Shown here: piece by piece, positions 24,101-35,500 of the stretch
Position numbering within the stretch: position 1 is the first letter of the stretch
How the letters are laid out: each line of letters opens with the position of its first letter
From: Trematomus loennbergii
Lineage: Eukaryota; Chordata; Actinopteri; Perciformes; Nototheniidae
NCBI GenBank assembly: GCA_012861695.1
Contig: JAAOOA010001621.1
Location: forward strand, 1 to 64,000
DNA: 64,000 nucleotides
Direction of reading: 5' to 3'
Notes under the pieces: generated by a model
Told to the model about the DNA's origin: nothing
Databases searched by the model: none
Seen by the model: the letters and a program-made list of their open reading frames with translations, nothing else
Program-made: the position numbers and the translations under genes

Positions 24101-25842
24101 TGTAAATGGTCTGCAAAGGCTAAAATCCCTGTGTTCCTCCAGAGGGAGTTTCTCTCCCTCAAGGAGAGCGCTAGCACTCCAACACATTGTACATGATAGG
24201 CTAAGAAGCGGGACATCTCTAAGCGGTTGACCAATCACAACAGAGCCGGCCAGCTAACCAATCAGAGCAGACTGGGCTCTGGTTTCAGACAGAGGGTGAA
24301 AAGAGATGCTGCAGCACAGGCAGTATGAGAAAAATAAAGAGCTTTTTGAACATTAAAGCATGGAGACATGTCACAGTAACGACAGGAAATACAAATATAA
24401 ACCTGAGAATGAGCATAAAATGTCCTCTTTAAAACAGTGCAGTGAACTCACACACTGAAGGAGAACGGTGATTCTCATGTCCGTTTAAAGCACAGGAATA
24501 GATGTCTGCTGAACCAAAGTTGACTAAACGAGAGTAAGATACTCCTGTCCGAAGTTCCTCTCCATTCTTGTACCAGATGTAGGAAGTTTTATCAGGTACA
24601 TGACAGTTGGTCTGACACTTCAGCTCTGCCTGGTCTGAATACGCTCTGCTCACCTTCAACTGGAGATCTGGATTTGTGAAGAAGAAACAGGAACAAAACT
24701 CTCAACATGAGTGCAAAAACCACACCGCACAATTATATTATTTTGAGCTACTGAACATTTGGAAATATAAAACATGAGTGTTACCTGTGACAGACAAAGT
24801 GACTCCAGGTTCACCAAAAAACTTATCATAGTTTGTTGTGAACCTGAACTTGTACTCAGCTGAGTCGCTCTCTCTCAGGTTTTTGATTCTCAGAGTGCAG
24901 ATGTTGTTTTCACAGAGATCCTCTACACGACCTGCATACTCTGAGACTGTGGTCAGATCTACAGGTTCACCATCTTTCTGTTTAGTAAACCAGAATGTTT
25001 TCTCAACTGTGTTAACTCTGCCTCCCCATGTAGATGGGTATGTGAAGCTGCATCTTATTTCCACTGATGATCCTTTCACTGCACAGATCTCAGTAGAAGA
25101 GTAAGTCACTCCCCAGTCATCCTGACCCTGAACCACTGAAACACAGAGCACATCAGAAACTATAATCAGACTCATATCAACATCAGGAGACACATTTTCA
25201 TTGGTGAAGCTGCTTAGTCCACATTTCTCACAACTACATATTCTCCAACGCCATCCAAGTAAAATAATGTTATAACGTCAACCTTTTGTAGGGTAAAAAC
25301 TATGACTGTTTTATTGCAGTTTTATATTATTTATATCTTTTTGCCTTCATTGGATGGACCCCCTTTTTGTACATGGCTTTCTCTAACAGGTGAGCTACAT
25401 GAGTGCCCCCTGTTGTTTTATTTGACTAAACTGAGCTTAGGCTTGAGGTTGAATTGTCATAAGAAATCAAGTCCTGTTGTTAAGGTTGAGCAGCGCAGGG
25501 TGGACCCAAGTGCAGACAGACGAATGTTTTAACTGAAAACAAACTTTATTCAGGGCAACTGGATAAATGCAAAACCGACAAGTACTCTCATTCCCTCTAA
25601 TCGCAAAAAGAACCCACCAAACCAGAACTTAAATACATACATGACCAATCAAGACGACAAGACACAGCTGGGGACAATACTAGTGCACCATCAAAATGTT
25701 GAAGATTTAGATTTTTATTTTTTCATAAACTTAGCATCTTCTGCATTTCTGAGGTGCATTCACTGCCTTCAAATATAAAGAGATGTACAGTACCTTGTGT
25801 AGAGAGAAGGAAGATGACAAATCCTCTCGCTAGTAAACTCAT
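21150..25842 (-). CDS. Gene B: CD22/Siglec-like receptor, V+3 Ig
   Basis: This is the best preserved ectodomain in the array. Exons: signal 25794-25842 (MSLLARGFVIFLLSTQ), V 24785-25135, Ig2 24452-24667, Ig3 23642-23902, Ig4 23251-23515, TM 22365-22451, juxtamembrane 21535-21592, ITIM exon 21150-21245 (SVYENV). Signal, V, Ig2 and Ig3 are open and in frame, and V keeps the Siglec-type Arg (EYKFRF). Ig4 has four indels against the D copy (three deletions and one insertion, mostly in CCC, GGG and AAA runs), and the TM exon is 87 nt instead of 88, which shifts into a stop. The intron between TM and juxtamembrane exons carries a hAT fragment. If the indels are real, the product would be truncated or secreted; if they are sequencing errors, it is a full inhibitory receptor. 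Confidence 0.75.
21642..22307 (-). mobile_element. hAT transposon fragment with BED zinc finger
   Basis: Ends CAGAGATGGG / ATCCAACTCTG are flanked by the 8-bp duplication GTCAGTAC (21634-21641, 22308-22315). The minus strand encodes MAESAITFEGWRY, then VTVRCKLCPGQKLL and LNKHLQRTHAKV, a BED-type C2H2 finger from the N-terminus of a hAT transposase, then after a frameshift KAEMDRLVASFIVDEMLPIC. The catalytic part is absent. It lies in the TM-juxtamembrane intron of gene B. Confidence 0.8.
23251..23515 (-). other. Gene B fourth Ig exon, with indels
   Basis: Homologous to 9886-10151 and 38154-38420, but 2 nt short of the 267-nt form. The 3' half is open (SDSGEYFCSAENKLGRRTSE). The 5' half has CCC-to-CC, GGG-to-GG and an extra G. 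Confidence 0.7.
23642..23902 (-). other. Gene B third Ig exon, intact
   Basis: 261 nt, reading DPPKLPSLSVCPSAEIEEGS, TCSSDANPAANYTWY and SDSGQYFCSAENELGRKTS. It carries an unpaired extra Cys (SVCPS) not seen in the sister domains. Confidence 0.78.
24037..24428. mobile_element. TTAA-flanked MITE in the Ig3-Ig2 intron, gene B
   Basis: Orthologous insertion to 10286-10677, with TTAA at 24033-24036 and 24429-24432. Confidence 0.6.
24452..24667 (-). other. Gene B second Ig exon, intact
   Basis: 216 nt, reading DLQLKVSRAYSDQAELKCQT, SYIWYKNGEELRTG and SADIYSCALNGHENHRSPSV. Short C2-like fold with two extra Cys (CQTNC), as in CD22-like second domains. Confidence 0.78.
24785..25135 (-). other. Gene B V-set Ig exon, intact
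   Basis: 351 nt, phase 1 at both ends. B-strand Cys in SSVEIRCSFTYPS, C-strand EKTFWFTKQKDGEP, CENNICTLRIKNLRESDSAE then YKFRF. The Arg in YKFRF aligns with the sialic-acid-binding Arg of Siglec V domains (family knowledge). It is the only V exon in the array with no frameshift. Confidence 0.8.
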
Positions 25843-25940
25843 AGCTGCTCCTCACGTCTCTGATAAATCAGGTATCACATACAAGAGAAATGGGACGGTT
25901 CCTCTGTTGCTATGTCAATGTGCTAAAAAACTGCCGGGGT

Positions 25941-25960
25941 TCCCTTCCTCTTTTCAGTTT
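25941..25960 (-). promoter_or_regulatory. Putative PU.1/ETS-like site upstream of the signal exon
   Basis: The minus strand reads 'aaaagaggaaggga' about 100 bp upstream of the start ATG. Its equivalent is kept in the other units (for example near 19555, 30608, 43758 and 50525), where the core is AGAGGAAGG or close to it. PU.1 sites of the form AAAGAGGAAG drive TATA-less promoters in B and myeloid cells. Function is inferred only. Confidence 0.25.
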
Positions 25961-26142
25961 GAAAATAGAGATGCATAAAATAAGTCTTTAGGTAAAAATG
26001 AAGAACTTATTCCTGCTATGGTTTTGCAAACAATGCATTCAAACAGCTGCACATGGGCGTCCTTAAAGCCACAATGTGTGTAAAAACAGGAACGAACAAA
26101 GTGCATGGTGGTGTTGTTGTGAAAACTCATCATTAATGTTAG

Positions 26143-26604
26143 TGTTAGAGCCAGTATTTTATAAAAAAAAGGCCACCTAATCGTGACGTCTGTAGTCAAC
26201 ACAGTATAAAAGACTACAACTCCCACGGTGCCTCCTCTAAAGTGACGGAGATGGGCGACCTGTCAGAATGACGCCGTAGAGGAACAGTTTTACCCGTTCA
26301 ACTACCCTTTAAGTTACAAGTGATACCAGCCTTAACATAGAAAGACAGCAAGAAAGAATACAGAGGTTGCTTATTATTTTATTTGAGTTTTGCCTCTTTT
26401 GCTTTGACTATTGTAAAGGCCTGTTTTCTTTGTGTAAAAAGCTTGTTATTTTATTTTGAGTATTGCACAATATCATCCCACCATCGGAGGCCAAGCAACT
26501 CTTCAACTGTGAGTAACACAAGTATAAAGGAATGGAAAGGAGTTAGAAATGTCTGTTTAAGGCGTCTAGTGGCTTGAGAGAAAATAAGGAAGGAAGCCAC
26601 GGCA
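26143..26604. mobile_element. Solo LTR in the 5' flank of gene B
   Basis: It starts TGTTAGAGCCAG and ends GCCACGGCA. Flanks are GTTAG (26138-26142) and GTTCG (26605-26609). It contains a TATA-like 'agtataaaagac'. Orthologous copies lie at 43963-44420 (D) and from 50718 (E, truncated). Units A and C have the empty site. Confidence 0.65.
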
Positions 26605-27324
26605 GTTCGATTTGCTCTTCATCCGATTTGCTTTACCAGAAACTCTTATTAAATCGTATTTTTTCAAAGATGTACCCCTGCCCTCTACAGTTCATATTCT
26701 TTAATGCGCTGTGATGGAAATGTCCAGATGTCTGTGAGAAATCCTGTGTTTTAAATCCAAGCCTTACATAGACATTTCTCACTTTTTTAATTGGTATTTA
26801 ATAACTCTCTCTTGATAACAATAGCACAGTACACAGTTACATTACAGAAGGACAACCTAACATATTGGTCTCATGGAAAACAGCAAGATTACTTTTCCAA
26901 AAGCTAAAAAAAAGGATTACAATTAAGCTCAGTTACATTTGTATAGTTGTTTACACTTTAGAGTCCATAACAATTTAAAAAAAAAGAGAAGGAAACGAAT
27001 AGCAGTCCCATTTTCAAGATGTACTGTCTGATTAAACATTGAAGCACAATCTATGATGAGGTTTAAAGAAGAACTTAAACATGTTTTTAAAGAGGAAGAA
27101 GCAAGTTACAGATATGTATAAAGGATACTAAGAAGAACAGCTGTGAGAAAGAGAATGAGGAACTGGTTTAACCTTCATTTAACAACAAGGAGTCAAATGC
27201 AAGCATCATTTTAGAAATACAAAAATAACACATATCTATACGTATATACATATTTGGAAAGGTGGAATGAATGGATTGATATGAGGATCACAATTCAACA
27301 ATAAGTAAGGCGTTTGAAGAATCA

Positions 27325-27327
<3 letters not shown>

Positions 27328-27402
<75 letters not shown>

Positions 27403-27482
27403 CCTAGCATTACTATCCTTATGGGGACCTACATCTGTTTACAGACTCACGTGTGGGGACTCGCCACCCTTATGGGGACATA
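27328..27482. repeat. (GT)n-GACCTAGC module, unit C
   Basis: A GT run of about 74 bp is followed by 'gacctagcattactatcc' and the GGGGAC blocks. Confidence 0.85.
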
Positions 27483-27928
27483 AGTGCAAATACTGTCTTC
27501 CTTTCTTTCCCCAATTTTACTTTTATCCTGACATTTTCACTATAAAATATATACACATTGAAGGAATGCTGAACATATGATAACTAGTTAGCATGCTAAA
27601 TGTAAGCTGATGCACATTTCTGTTTACAACCCCACTCTTCCAGTAAAGTGTGTGTATATACTTTACATTAAAATACACATTTTACTCCATCTCCTGCTAC
27701 ATGTTGTTTCTGACTGCTTTCACTCCTACCTACTGTTACTTAACACCATGGAACTTGAGGGTAAATGTTTCCTCTTCAATGTTTCACTTCTTTCTGTTTC
27801 ATCCAGGTGAGTCTCCCTCTGGTTTGATGCATCTAAAATAAATCATGTACATTTCTGGTGAGTTATTTCTCAGGAAGTTGTTTAGGGTTTGTTTTCATAA
27901 ATACAGCTGAGTGAGAGCTTGCTGACCT

Positions 27929-30511
27929 TCACACCAGGTCCTCCTGCTCCTCTGGTTCTTCTGTCTGTTCTGCAGAGACCATGTTCAGGTCTGAGACGTT
28001 CTCATACTCAGAAAAAGGGTCTAACTGATGGAGAGAGAACAAGAGGAGAGTCAGAGGCCATCATTTGAGAGAAATACAATTATATTTGATAATAAACTAA
28101 AATTAGGAAACAAAGTAATGTATATGTGATGTGTGACCTCGTTTATTAACAACAGGTAATAACCCGTTTCTAGAGTATGATCTGTCACTGTCTCACCTCC
28201 ACTGTCTCTATGGGCTCATTCACTTCAGTGGTGGAGCTCACAGCCTTCTTCTTCCTGAATTTAATAAAAAAACAAACAGATTTATGAATAAAAGGATCAT
28301 AACAATCCATCTTTGAGAGTCAGTACACAGGGGAACATATCAATGCTGGATATGATTATGTATTTAAAGAGTTACCTCATCCAGAGACAGACAAGGAGCA
28401 GAGGAATCAGCACCAGAACCACCAGAACCAACCTGGTGAGGTTCATGATATCTGAGGATTTATCTAGAAATGGAGGTAAACAGTTGTGAGATACTTTACT
28501 GTAACATAATTTAACTGGAACCTTGAACAAAAACAAGCCTGTTTGCTTTCCTGGTTCAAAAATGTTAGAACGAGCTGCCCATCGACACTAGAACAGCAGA
28601 AAGGTCATACAACTTGCTTCGTAGACTGAAAACCCACCGTTTTTAACTTTATGTTGGCCGTTAAAATCCAAAAACAAGTAAAAACTTCATTTTCCTGTAC
28701 AGTATATACCACTTTCAACCAGGGTTGGACAGTGTATTAGGGGTTTGGAGAAGCTTTGTATGAAGACGTTTAACGGTAGTTCTGGGAAAATGTCCGACCC
28801 CTCAGCACGGAGAAGCAAGGATCCATTAATGCTGTTATAAAGGAAGCATGTGATGCTGTTGAACTCAACTGATGAGGAGAACAAAGTGGATTCTTGCATG
28901 GTTTTGGAAAATACCAATGTTCTATTCTTGCAAGGATCCTGGATGTCTAATCGGTCTTCATGTGTATTGTGGTTTTCGAGAAAGCGTACGACCGGGTTGC
29001 GCTGCTCATGTTTTTTACCTAAACATTGGGTCATACTTATCGTTTTATTTTACTGTGTAGCTGCATTTTAAACTTGGTCTGGTCTTAGATATTGGTTGTA
29101 TTGTTTAACACTTCAGTTTGGGTCCCATAACTGCACTGAAAAAACTGAAACGTAGACTTTATCTAAAATGTTTATGATCACAAATGTATTGTGTATAACT
29201 GTATTATGTTAGTTGAAAGCAATAATATTAAGTAGAACGTAATATTTCGTATTTAAACTTTTTGTTATTGCTTTCAACTAACCTAATACAGTTATGTGAC
29301 CTTTGTTGACATAATACATTTAATTAAATTCAACAGTTCAGTTGCTCACCTTCAATTGGAGATCTGGATTTGTGAAGAAGAAATAGGAACAAAACTCTCA
29401 ACATACGTGCAAAAACCACACCGCACAAATATATTATTTTGAGCTACTGAACATTTGGAAATATAAAACATGAGTGTTACCTGTGACAGACAAAGTGAAT
29501 CCACTTAAACCAGTATATGATCCACCTTGGATGGTTTCAAACCCGAACATGTACTCAGCCGAGTCGCTCTCTGTCAGGTTTTTGATTCTCAGAGTGCAGA
29601 TGTTGTTTTCACAGCGATCCTCTACGCGACCTGCATACTCTGAGTCTGTTTTCAGATCTACAGGTTCACCATCTTTCCATTTAGTGAACCAGAATGTTTT
29701 CTCCACTGTGTTAACACGACCATACTATGAATGGGTATGTGTAGCTGCATCTTATCTCCACTGTTGATCCTTTTACTGCAGAGATCTCAGTAGAAGAGTA
29801 AGTAATTCTCCAGTAATCCCGACCCTGAACCACTGTAACACAGAGCACAACAGAAACTATTATCAGACTCATATCAACATCAGGAGACACATTTTCATTG
29901 GTGAAGCTGCTTAGTCCACATTTCTCACAGCTATATATTCTCCAACGCCATCCAAATAAAATAATGTTATAGTAGCATCCTTTTTTAGGGTAAAACTCTG
30001 ACTGTTTTATTGCAGATTTATATTATTTCTACCTTTTTGCTTCATTGGATGGAACCAGCTTTTTGTACATGGCTCTCTCTAACAGGTGAGCTACATGAGT
30101 GCCCCTTGTTGTTTTATTTGACTAAATGAGCCAAGGCTTGAGGTTGAATTGTCATAAAAAATCAGGTCCTATTGTTAAGGTTGAGCAGCGCAGGGTGGAC
30201 CCAAGTGCAGACAGACGAATGTTTTAACTGAAAATAAACTTTATTCAGGGCAACTGGATAAATGCAAAACCGACAAGTACTCTCATTCCTCTAATCGCAA
30301 AAAGAACCCACCAAACCAGAACTTAAATACATACATGACCAATCAAGACGACAAGACACAGCTGGGGACAATACTTGTGCACCGATACTGTTCATAAACT
30401 TAGCATCTTCTGCATTTCTGAGGTGCATTCACTGCCTTAAAATAGAAAGAGATGTACAGTACCTTGTGTAGAGAGAAGGAAGACGACAAATCCTCTCGCT
30501 GGTAAACTCAT
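27929..30511 (-). CDS. Gene C: V-only CD22/Siglec-like receptor, frameshifted
   Basis: Exons: signal 30463-30511 (MSLPARGFVVFLLSTQ), V 29481-29832, TM 28376-28463, juxtamembrane 28197-28254, ITIM exon 27929-28024 (SEYENV). All C2-type Ig exons are deleted; 22 nt of the Ig2 exon start survive near 29343-29364, fused to intron sequence. Because every junction is phase 1, V could join TM directly. The V exon lacks 2 nt near 29726 relative to D, which shifts the frame, and its Siglec-type Arg is Gly (EYMFGF). So it is probably a pseudogene, or, if the indel is an error, a single-domain receptor unable to bind sialic acid in the usual way. Confidence 0.65.
28840..29070 (+). mobile_element. RTE-type LINE relic in gene C intron
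   Basis: A few residues of reverse transcriptase survive: a phenylalanine-rich start then EKAYDRV (near 28975-28996), as in the LINE at 37228-38136. The same relic is at 49590-49800 in unit E and in no other unit. Confidence 0.4.
29481..29832 (-). other. Gene C V-set Ig exon, Arg lost
   Basis: It reads STEISAVKGSTVEIRCSYTY and, after a 2-nt deletion, EKTFWFTKWKDGEPVDLK and CENNICTLRIKNLTESDSAE then YMFGF. The Arg codon AGG of the paralogs is GGG here. Confidence 0.72.
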
Positions 30512-31733
30512 AGCTGCTCCTCACGTCTCTGATAAATCAGGTATCACATACAGGAGAAATAGGACGTTTCCTCTGTTAATGTCAATGTGCTAAAAAACTG
30601 CAGGGGTTTCCTTCCTATTTTCAGTTTGAAAATAGAGATGCCTAAAATAAGGCTTTAGGTTCAAATTAAGAACTTATTCCTGCTATGGTTTTGCAAACGA
30701 TGCATTTACTTTTGGATGAAACTGGGTGACTCACAATTCAACATTGCAATCCCTGAAACCCCACAGATCCTAAAAACAGGAACGAACACATTGCATGGTG
30801 GTTTTGTTGTGAACATCATCATTAATGTTAGATTTGCTCTTCACCTGTAGTATTATGGTATGACGTGCAGGGTGTGCACAGATCTCAGTAGAAGTGTGAC
30901 TAACCAACCGGTCTTTCTGATGCTTTACCAGAAACTCTTATTAAATCTTATTTTTTCAAAGATGTACCCTTGCCCTCTACAGTTCATATTCTTTAATGCA
31001 CTGTGATGGAAATGTCCAGATGTCTGTTAGAAATCCTGTGTTTTAATCATTTGCAAATAACAAACTGCTGGTGTCTTATAAATGATGCCTGATGATGACT
31101 GAACTGGATCTGCTGACGTTTGATTTTAGTATTAATATCAATATAATTCATACAGAGAATATTCAGCCAAGCTTTACATAGACATTTTTGACTTTTTAAT
31201 TGGTATTTAATAACTCTCTCTTGATAACAATAGCACAGTACACAGTTACATTACAGAAGGACAACCTAACATATTGGTCTCATGGAAAACAGCAAGATTT
31301 TTCCAAAAGCTAAAAAAAAGGATTACAATTAAGCTCAGTTACATTTGTATAGTTGTTTACACTTTAGACTCTATAACAATTTTTTTAAAAGAGAAGGAAA
31401 CAAATAGCAGTCCCATTTTCAAGATGTACTGTCTGATTAAACATTGAAGCACAATCTATGATGAGGTTTAAAGAAGAACTTAAACGTTTTTTTAAAGAGG
31501 AAGAAGACATGTTACAGATATGTATAAACGATACTTAAAAGAACAGCTGTGAGAAAGAGAATGAGGAACTGGTTTAACCTTCATTTAACAACAAGGAGTC
31601 AAATGTAAGCTTCATTTTAGAAATACAAAAATAACACATATCTATACGTATATACATATTTGGAAAGGTGGAATGAATGGATTGATTTGAGGATCACAAT
31701 TCAACAATAAGTAAGGCGTTTGAAGAATCAACC

Positions 31734-31762
31734 TGTGTGTGTGTGTATGTGTGTGTGTGTGT

Positions 31763-31828
<66 letters not shown>

Positions 31829-32052
31829 CCTAGCATTACTATCCTTATGGAGACCTACATCTGTTTACACACTCACATGTGGGGACTCGCCTCCCTTATG
31901 GGGACATAAGGAAGGAATCATTAATTTTACGGTGAAGACTTGGTAAGGGTTAGGGTTAGGGTTAGGCATGTGTTGGTTATGGTTAAGGTTAGGATAAGTC
32001 TCCAGGAATTGCATGTAAGTCAATTTAATGTCCCCTGAAGTGATGGAAACAT

Positions 32053-32091
<39 letters not shown>

Positions 32092-32125
32092 ACGTGTGTG
32101 TGTGTGTGTGTATGTTTGTAAAGAT
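31734..32125. repeat. (GT)n-GACCTAGC module, full form, unit D
   Basis: Two GT runs (31734-31828 and 32053-32111) enclose the GACCTAGC block, TTAGGG repeats (about 31945-31965) and 'ggttaaggttagg'. Only units D and F keep this full form. Confidence 0.75.
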
Positions 32126-32585
32126 GCATGTGTTGTGCAAATACTGTCTTTGTTTCTTTTTTTCCCCAATTTTACTTTTATCGAGACATTTTCACTATAA
32201 AATATATACACATTGAAGGAATGCTACAAATATGATAGCTAGTTAGGATGCTAAATGTAAGCTGATGCACATTTCTGTTTCCACCCCCACTCTTGCAGTA
32301 AAGTGTGTGTTTATACTGTTCATTAAAATAAACAGTTTACTCCATCTCCTGCTACATGTTGTTTCTGACTGCTTTCACTCCTACCTACTGTTACTTAACA
32401 CCATGAGAACTTGAGGGTAAATGTTTCCTCTTCAATGTTTCACTTATTTCTGTTTCATCCAGGTGAGTCTCCCTCTGGTTTGATGCATCTAAAATAAATC
32501 ATGTAAAGTTCTGGTGATTTCTTTCTCAGGAAGTTGTTTTGGGTTTGTTTTTCATAAATACAGCTGATTGAGAGCTTGCTGACCT

Positions 32586-35500
32586 TCACACCAGGTCCTC
32601 CTGCTCCTCTGGTTCTTCTGTCTGTTCTGCAGAGACCATGTTCAGGTCTGAGATGTTCTCATACACAGAAAAAGGGTCTAACTGATGGAGAGACAACAAG
32701 AGGAGAGTCAGAGGCCATCATTTGAGAGAAATACAATTATATTTGATATTAAACAAAAATTAGGAAAACAAGTAATGTATATGTGATCATAGGCGGCGCG
32801 TGAGGCTAATGTTTGGGAAGGCTAAATCACTTTCTTTTTACATGTTACTTGTTAGATGCTTTTATCCAAAGCGACTTACATACTCAATACTGTGGACAAT
32901 CCCCACAGGAGCAATTTGGGGTGAAGTGTCTTGCCCAGGGACACAACGAGATGCTGACTGCAGCCATGATCCCAACACCAAGGCACTACCCACTGAGCCA
33001 CACGCCTCCCTCCTTTTTACCTGATGCTTCCTGCCTCCGGCGTCTATAGATAAGAGATCAACTCAGTGAAAGCACCGCCTGCTGATCAATCAGAGCTCAG
33101 TGTGCAGAGTTTAAATCTATCAAGTCATATTACAGGATAAAGGAAATACAGTTTAAACTGCCGTATGCAGGGAAGACGTCGACGTGTCGCACTTATCCTT
33201 CATATCACATCATCAATCAAATCATCGATCATATAATATCATAATATATCATGTATTTCCTTTTCTGTGTCAGCTTCTCGAGCCGTATCTGGCCGTGCAA
33301 CACTTATGGCGCATTTCCACTACACGGCCTCGCTCGGCCTCGCTCGGTATGGCTAGGCCTCGTTAGGACTGGCTCACTTTATGGCGCATTTCCATTACAG
33401 TTTAGGAACTGGGGTAGTATCTATAGTAACGCAGTGTAGGCGGAGCCGTGACGTCATCTTCAATGAGAACCCCAGAAAAATAAAACAGCCGTTAGCTGTT
33501 AGCACTCAGAGCTCACAGCTCCTCATATATGTTCAGAAACTAGACAAAAGTTAAACAAGTACAAACCACAGACTGCCTGTGTCATGGCGAATACAGTTCG
33601 AGTTTTTTGCCTGCCGTCTGTCTGCAGACTTGTCAAAGCATTAATTCATGGTTTTTACTAACCGGTATCAGTATGTTGTTACTTCGGCATCATTTTGAAA
33701 CATGTATTACAATTAAATCACGGTCAAATATGTCCATCTTGTTGTAGTTGTAGCCCCCTTCCCAGCGATTCTCTCTCTAGTTTAGCATACTCAGCCCGAC
33801 TCAGCCTCGTTGTCTCTGGCCCTAGAACCACGATTTTATGAGGCCAGAAAAACTGTGAATTAGGACCCGCCGGCCGGTACTAGGCCAAGTGGAAACGCAA
33901 CCAAAAACGGGCCGCTGACGTCACAGCCCTTAAACCGTACTCCGCGCTGTAGTGGAGACGCGCCATTACAGTGTCACATAGGCCTACATATTAAGCAACA
34001 CATGAAGTTGACGAAACACTCAACTCAAAGTCAGATCCACTCGTGTCTAAGATGGGCAGTGATATCATAAACCTGTTAATGTACGCATTCAACCACTCGG
34101 TAGTGGTAGCTGTTCTCTATTCACCTTGCAGGTGTAACTATGTGGCTTGTATCCTGGATCAGGCACGTGCACACATAGACATCAAAGTGGATTTGAGCCC
34201 CTGCCCTTTTTCTTCCTCCAGAGAAAGTGCCCTTTTTTCCCCCTTTTTTCCCCCTTTTTTTTGTAAATAAATGAATATATATCTACTGCTGTTTGCGCAC
34301 AGTTTCCCTTTCCAAAAATATATTGATTGAATGCAAAATAAAAATATCAGGCCGGGAGATTGGACTGTGAAGTTCCGATGCTCTCTCTACCCTCCCTCCC
34401 TCCTTCCACGTCTCACACACAGCGGTGCGGACATCGGCGGTCCCCTGGATTATGTGTTTAAGTCAGGGGTGGGGAACCTTTTTCCTCTCAAGGGCCATTT
34501 CAATTTTTACAACATCCTCCGAGGGCCGTACAAATGATTGACCTCTGTTTAAAAATACTAAAATCACAGCCCATTCATTTGGCCTTTCTTTCATGTTGTG
34601 CAAAGAAAAAGAAACCTCTTAATCCAGATATTTTACCATGACTCGCACATGCATGCACGTGCACGGTTGTGGCATGACCACCAAAACATAAAGATATGGA
34701 CAAAAGATGTGTGTAATTTAGTTTCCTATCCATGTGAACATGATTTAAGTGGGGGGGGACCTAACCCCTTGAGTTTTTTTTTAAATGTTGAAGTTAAAAG
34801 CATCAATCTTGTGCACTTTGAGAGCACAATTAAGAGATCTATGGATACATCTCTCAACATCTCTCTTTTTTATAACTATAATGATCATATAAAGATGTGC
34901 CTGTACCTCACTGGTTGGAGAAAAAGCTTCTTATATTCGTTAGCATAGCTAGCTAACCAGATGCTAATAACAAAGAAGTTAGTGACTGTATGATCAGTAT
35001 GACAGATGAACAGATCGCCAATGGGCTTTCAACTAAGACACAGCCACGCAAAAACTGCGGCATGTGTACGGCTCCTTATGGGTACTGCAATTTGTGAATG
35101 CCGGAGCGGCGTTCTGGTGCTCTCCGTCAGAACTACACCCCTGTCAGGCGAGACATATACCACGTGATGACACGTTAGGCTTGTGTTGTGTTCAAGGACC
35201 CTGACCTCAGGAAAAACAGGCACTCGTTTTTTTTAACACGCCCCTTAAACACGCTCTCAGCCGGACAGAGAAACCCTGGGTTGATTTACTGAGGTGATAA
35301 CCAGCGTCGTAGGACCGCTTAGCGAGATCGCGTTTGTTAGGGTTAGTTAAGATAACTCAAACATATCCAGGGTTGAACTGGCTTCGTAGTACAGGGCACT
35401 GGTGGCTGCATAGCAGTGCTAATGCCAAAGACACAAACATTATACATTATATTTTAATTTGACCAGGATGCAGGGACAAAAATATTTGGGAAGGCTTAGC

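Noticed and set aside
24838..25104. Plus-strand frames opposite the V exons (also 11021, 29474, 42613)
   Set aside because: They are antisense shadows of the Ig exons.
31945..31965. TTAGGG run as a telomere
   Set aside because: It has only about three repeats inside a dispersed GT/GACCTAGC module; no chromosome end is implied.
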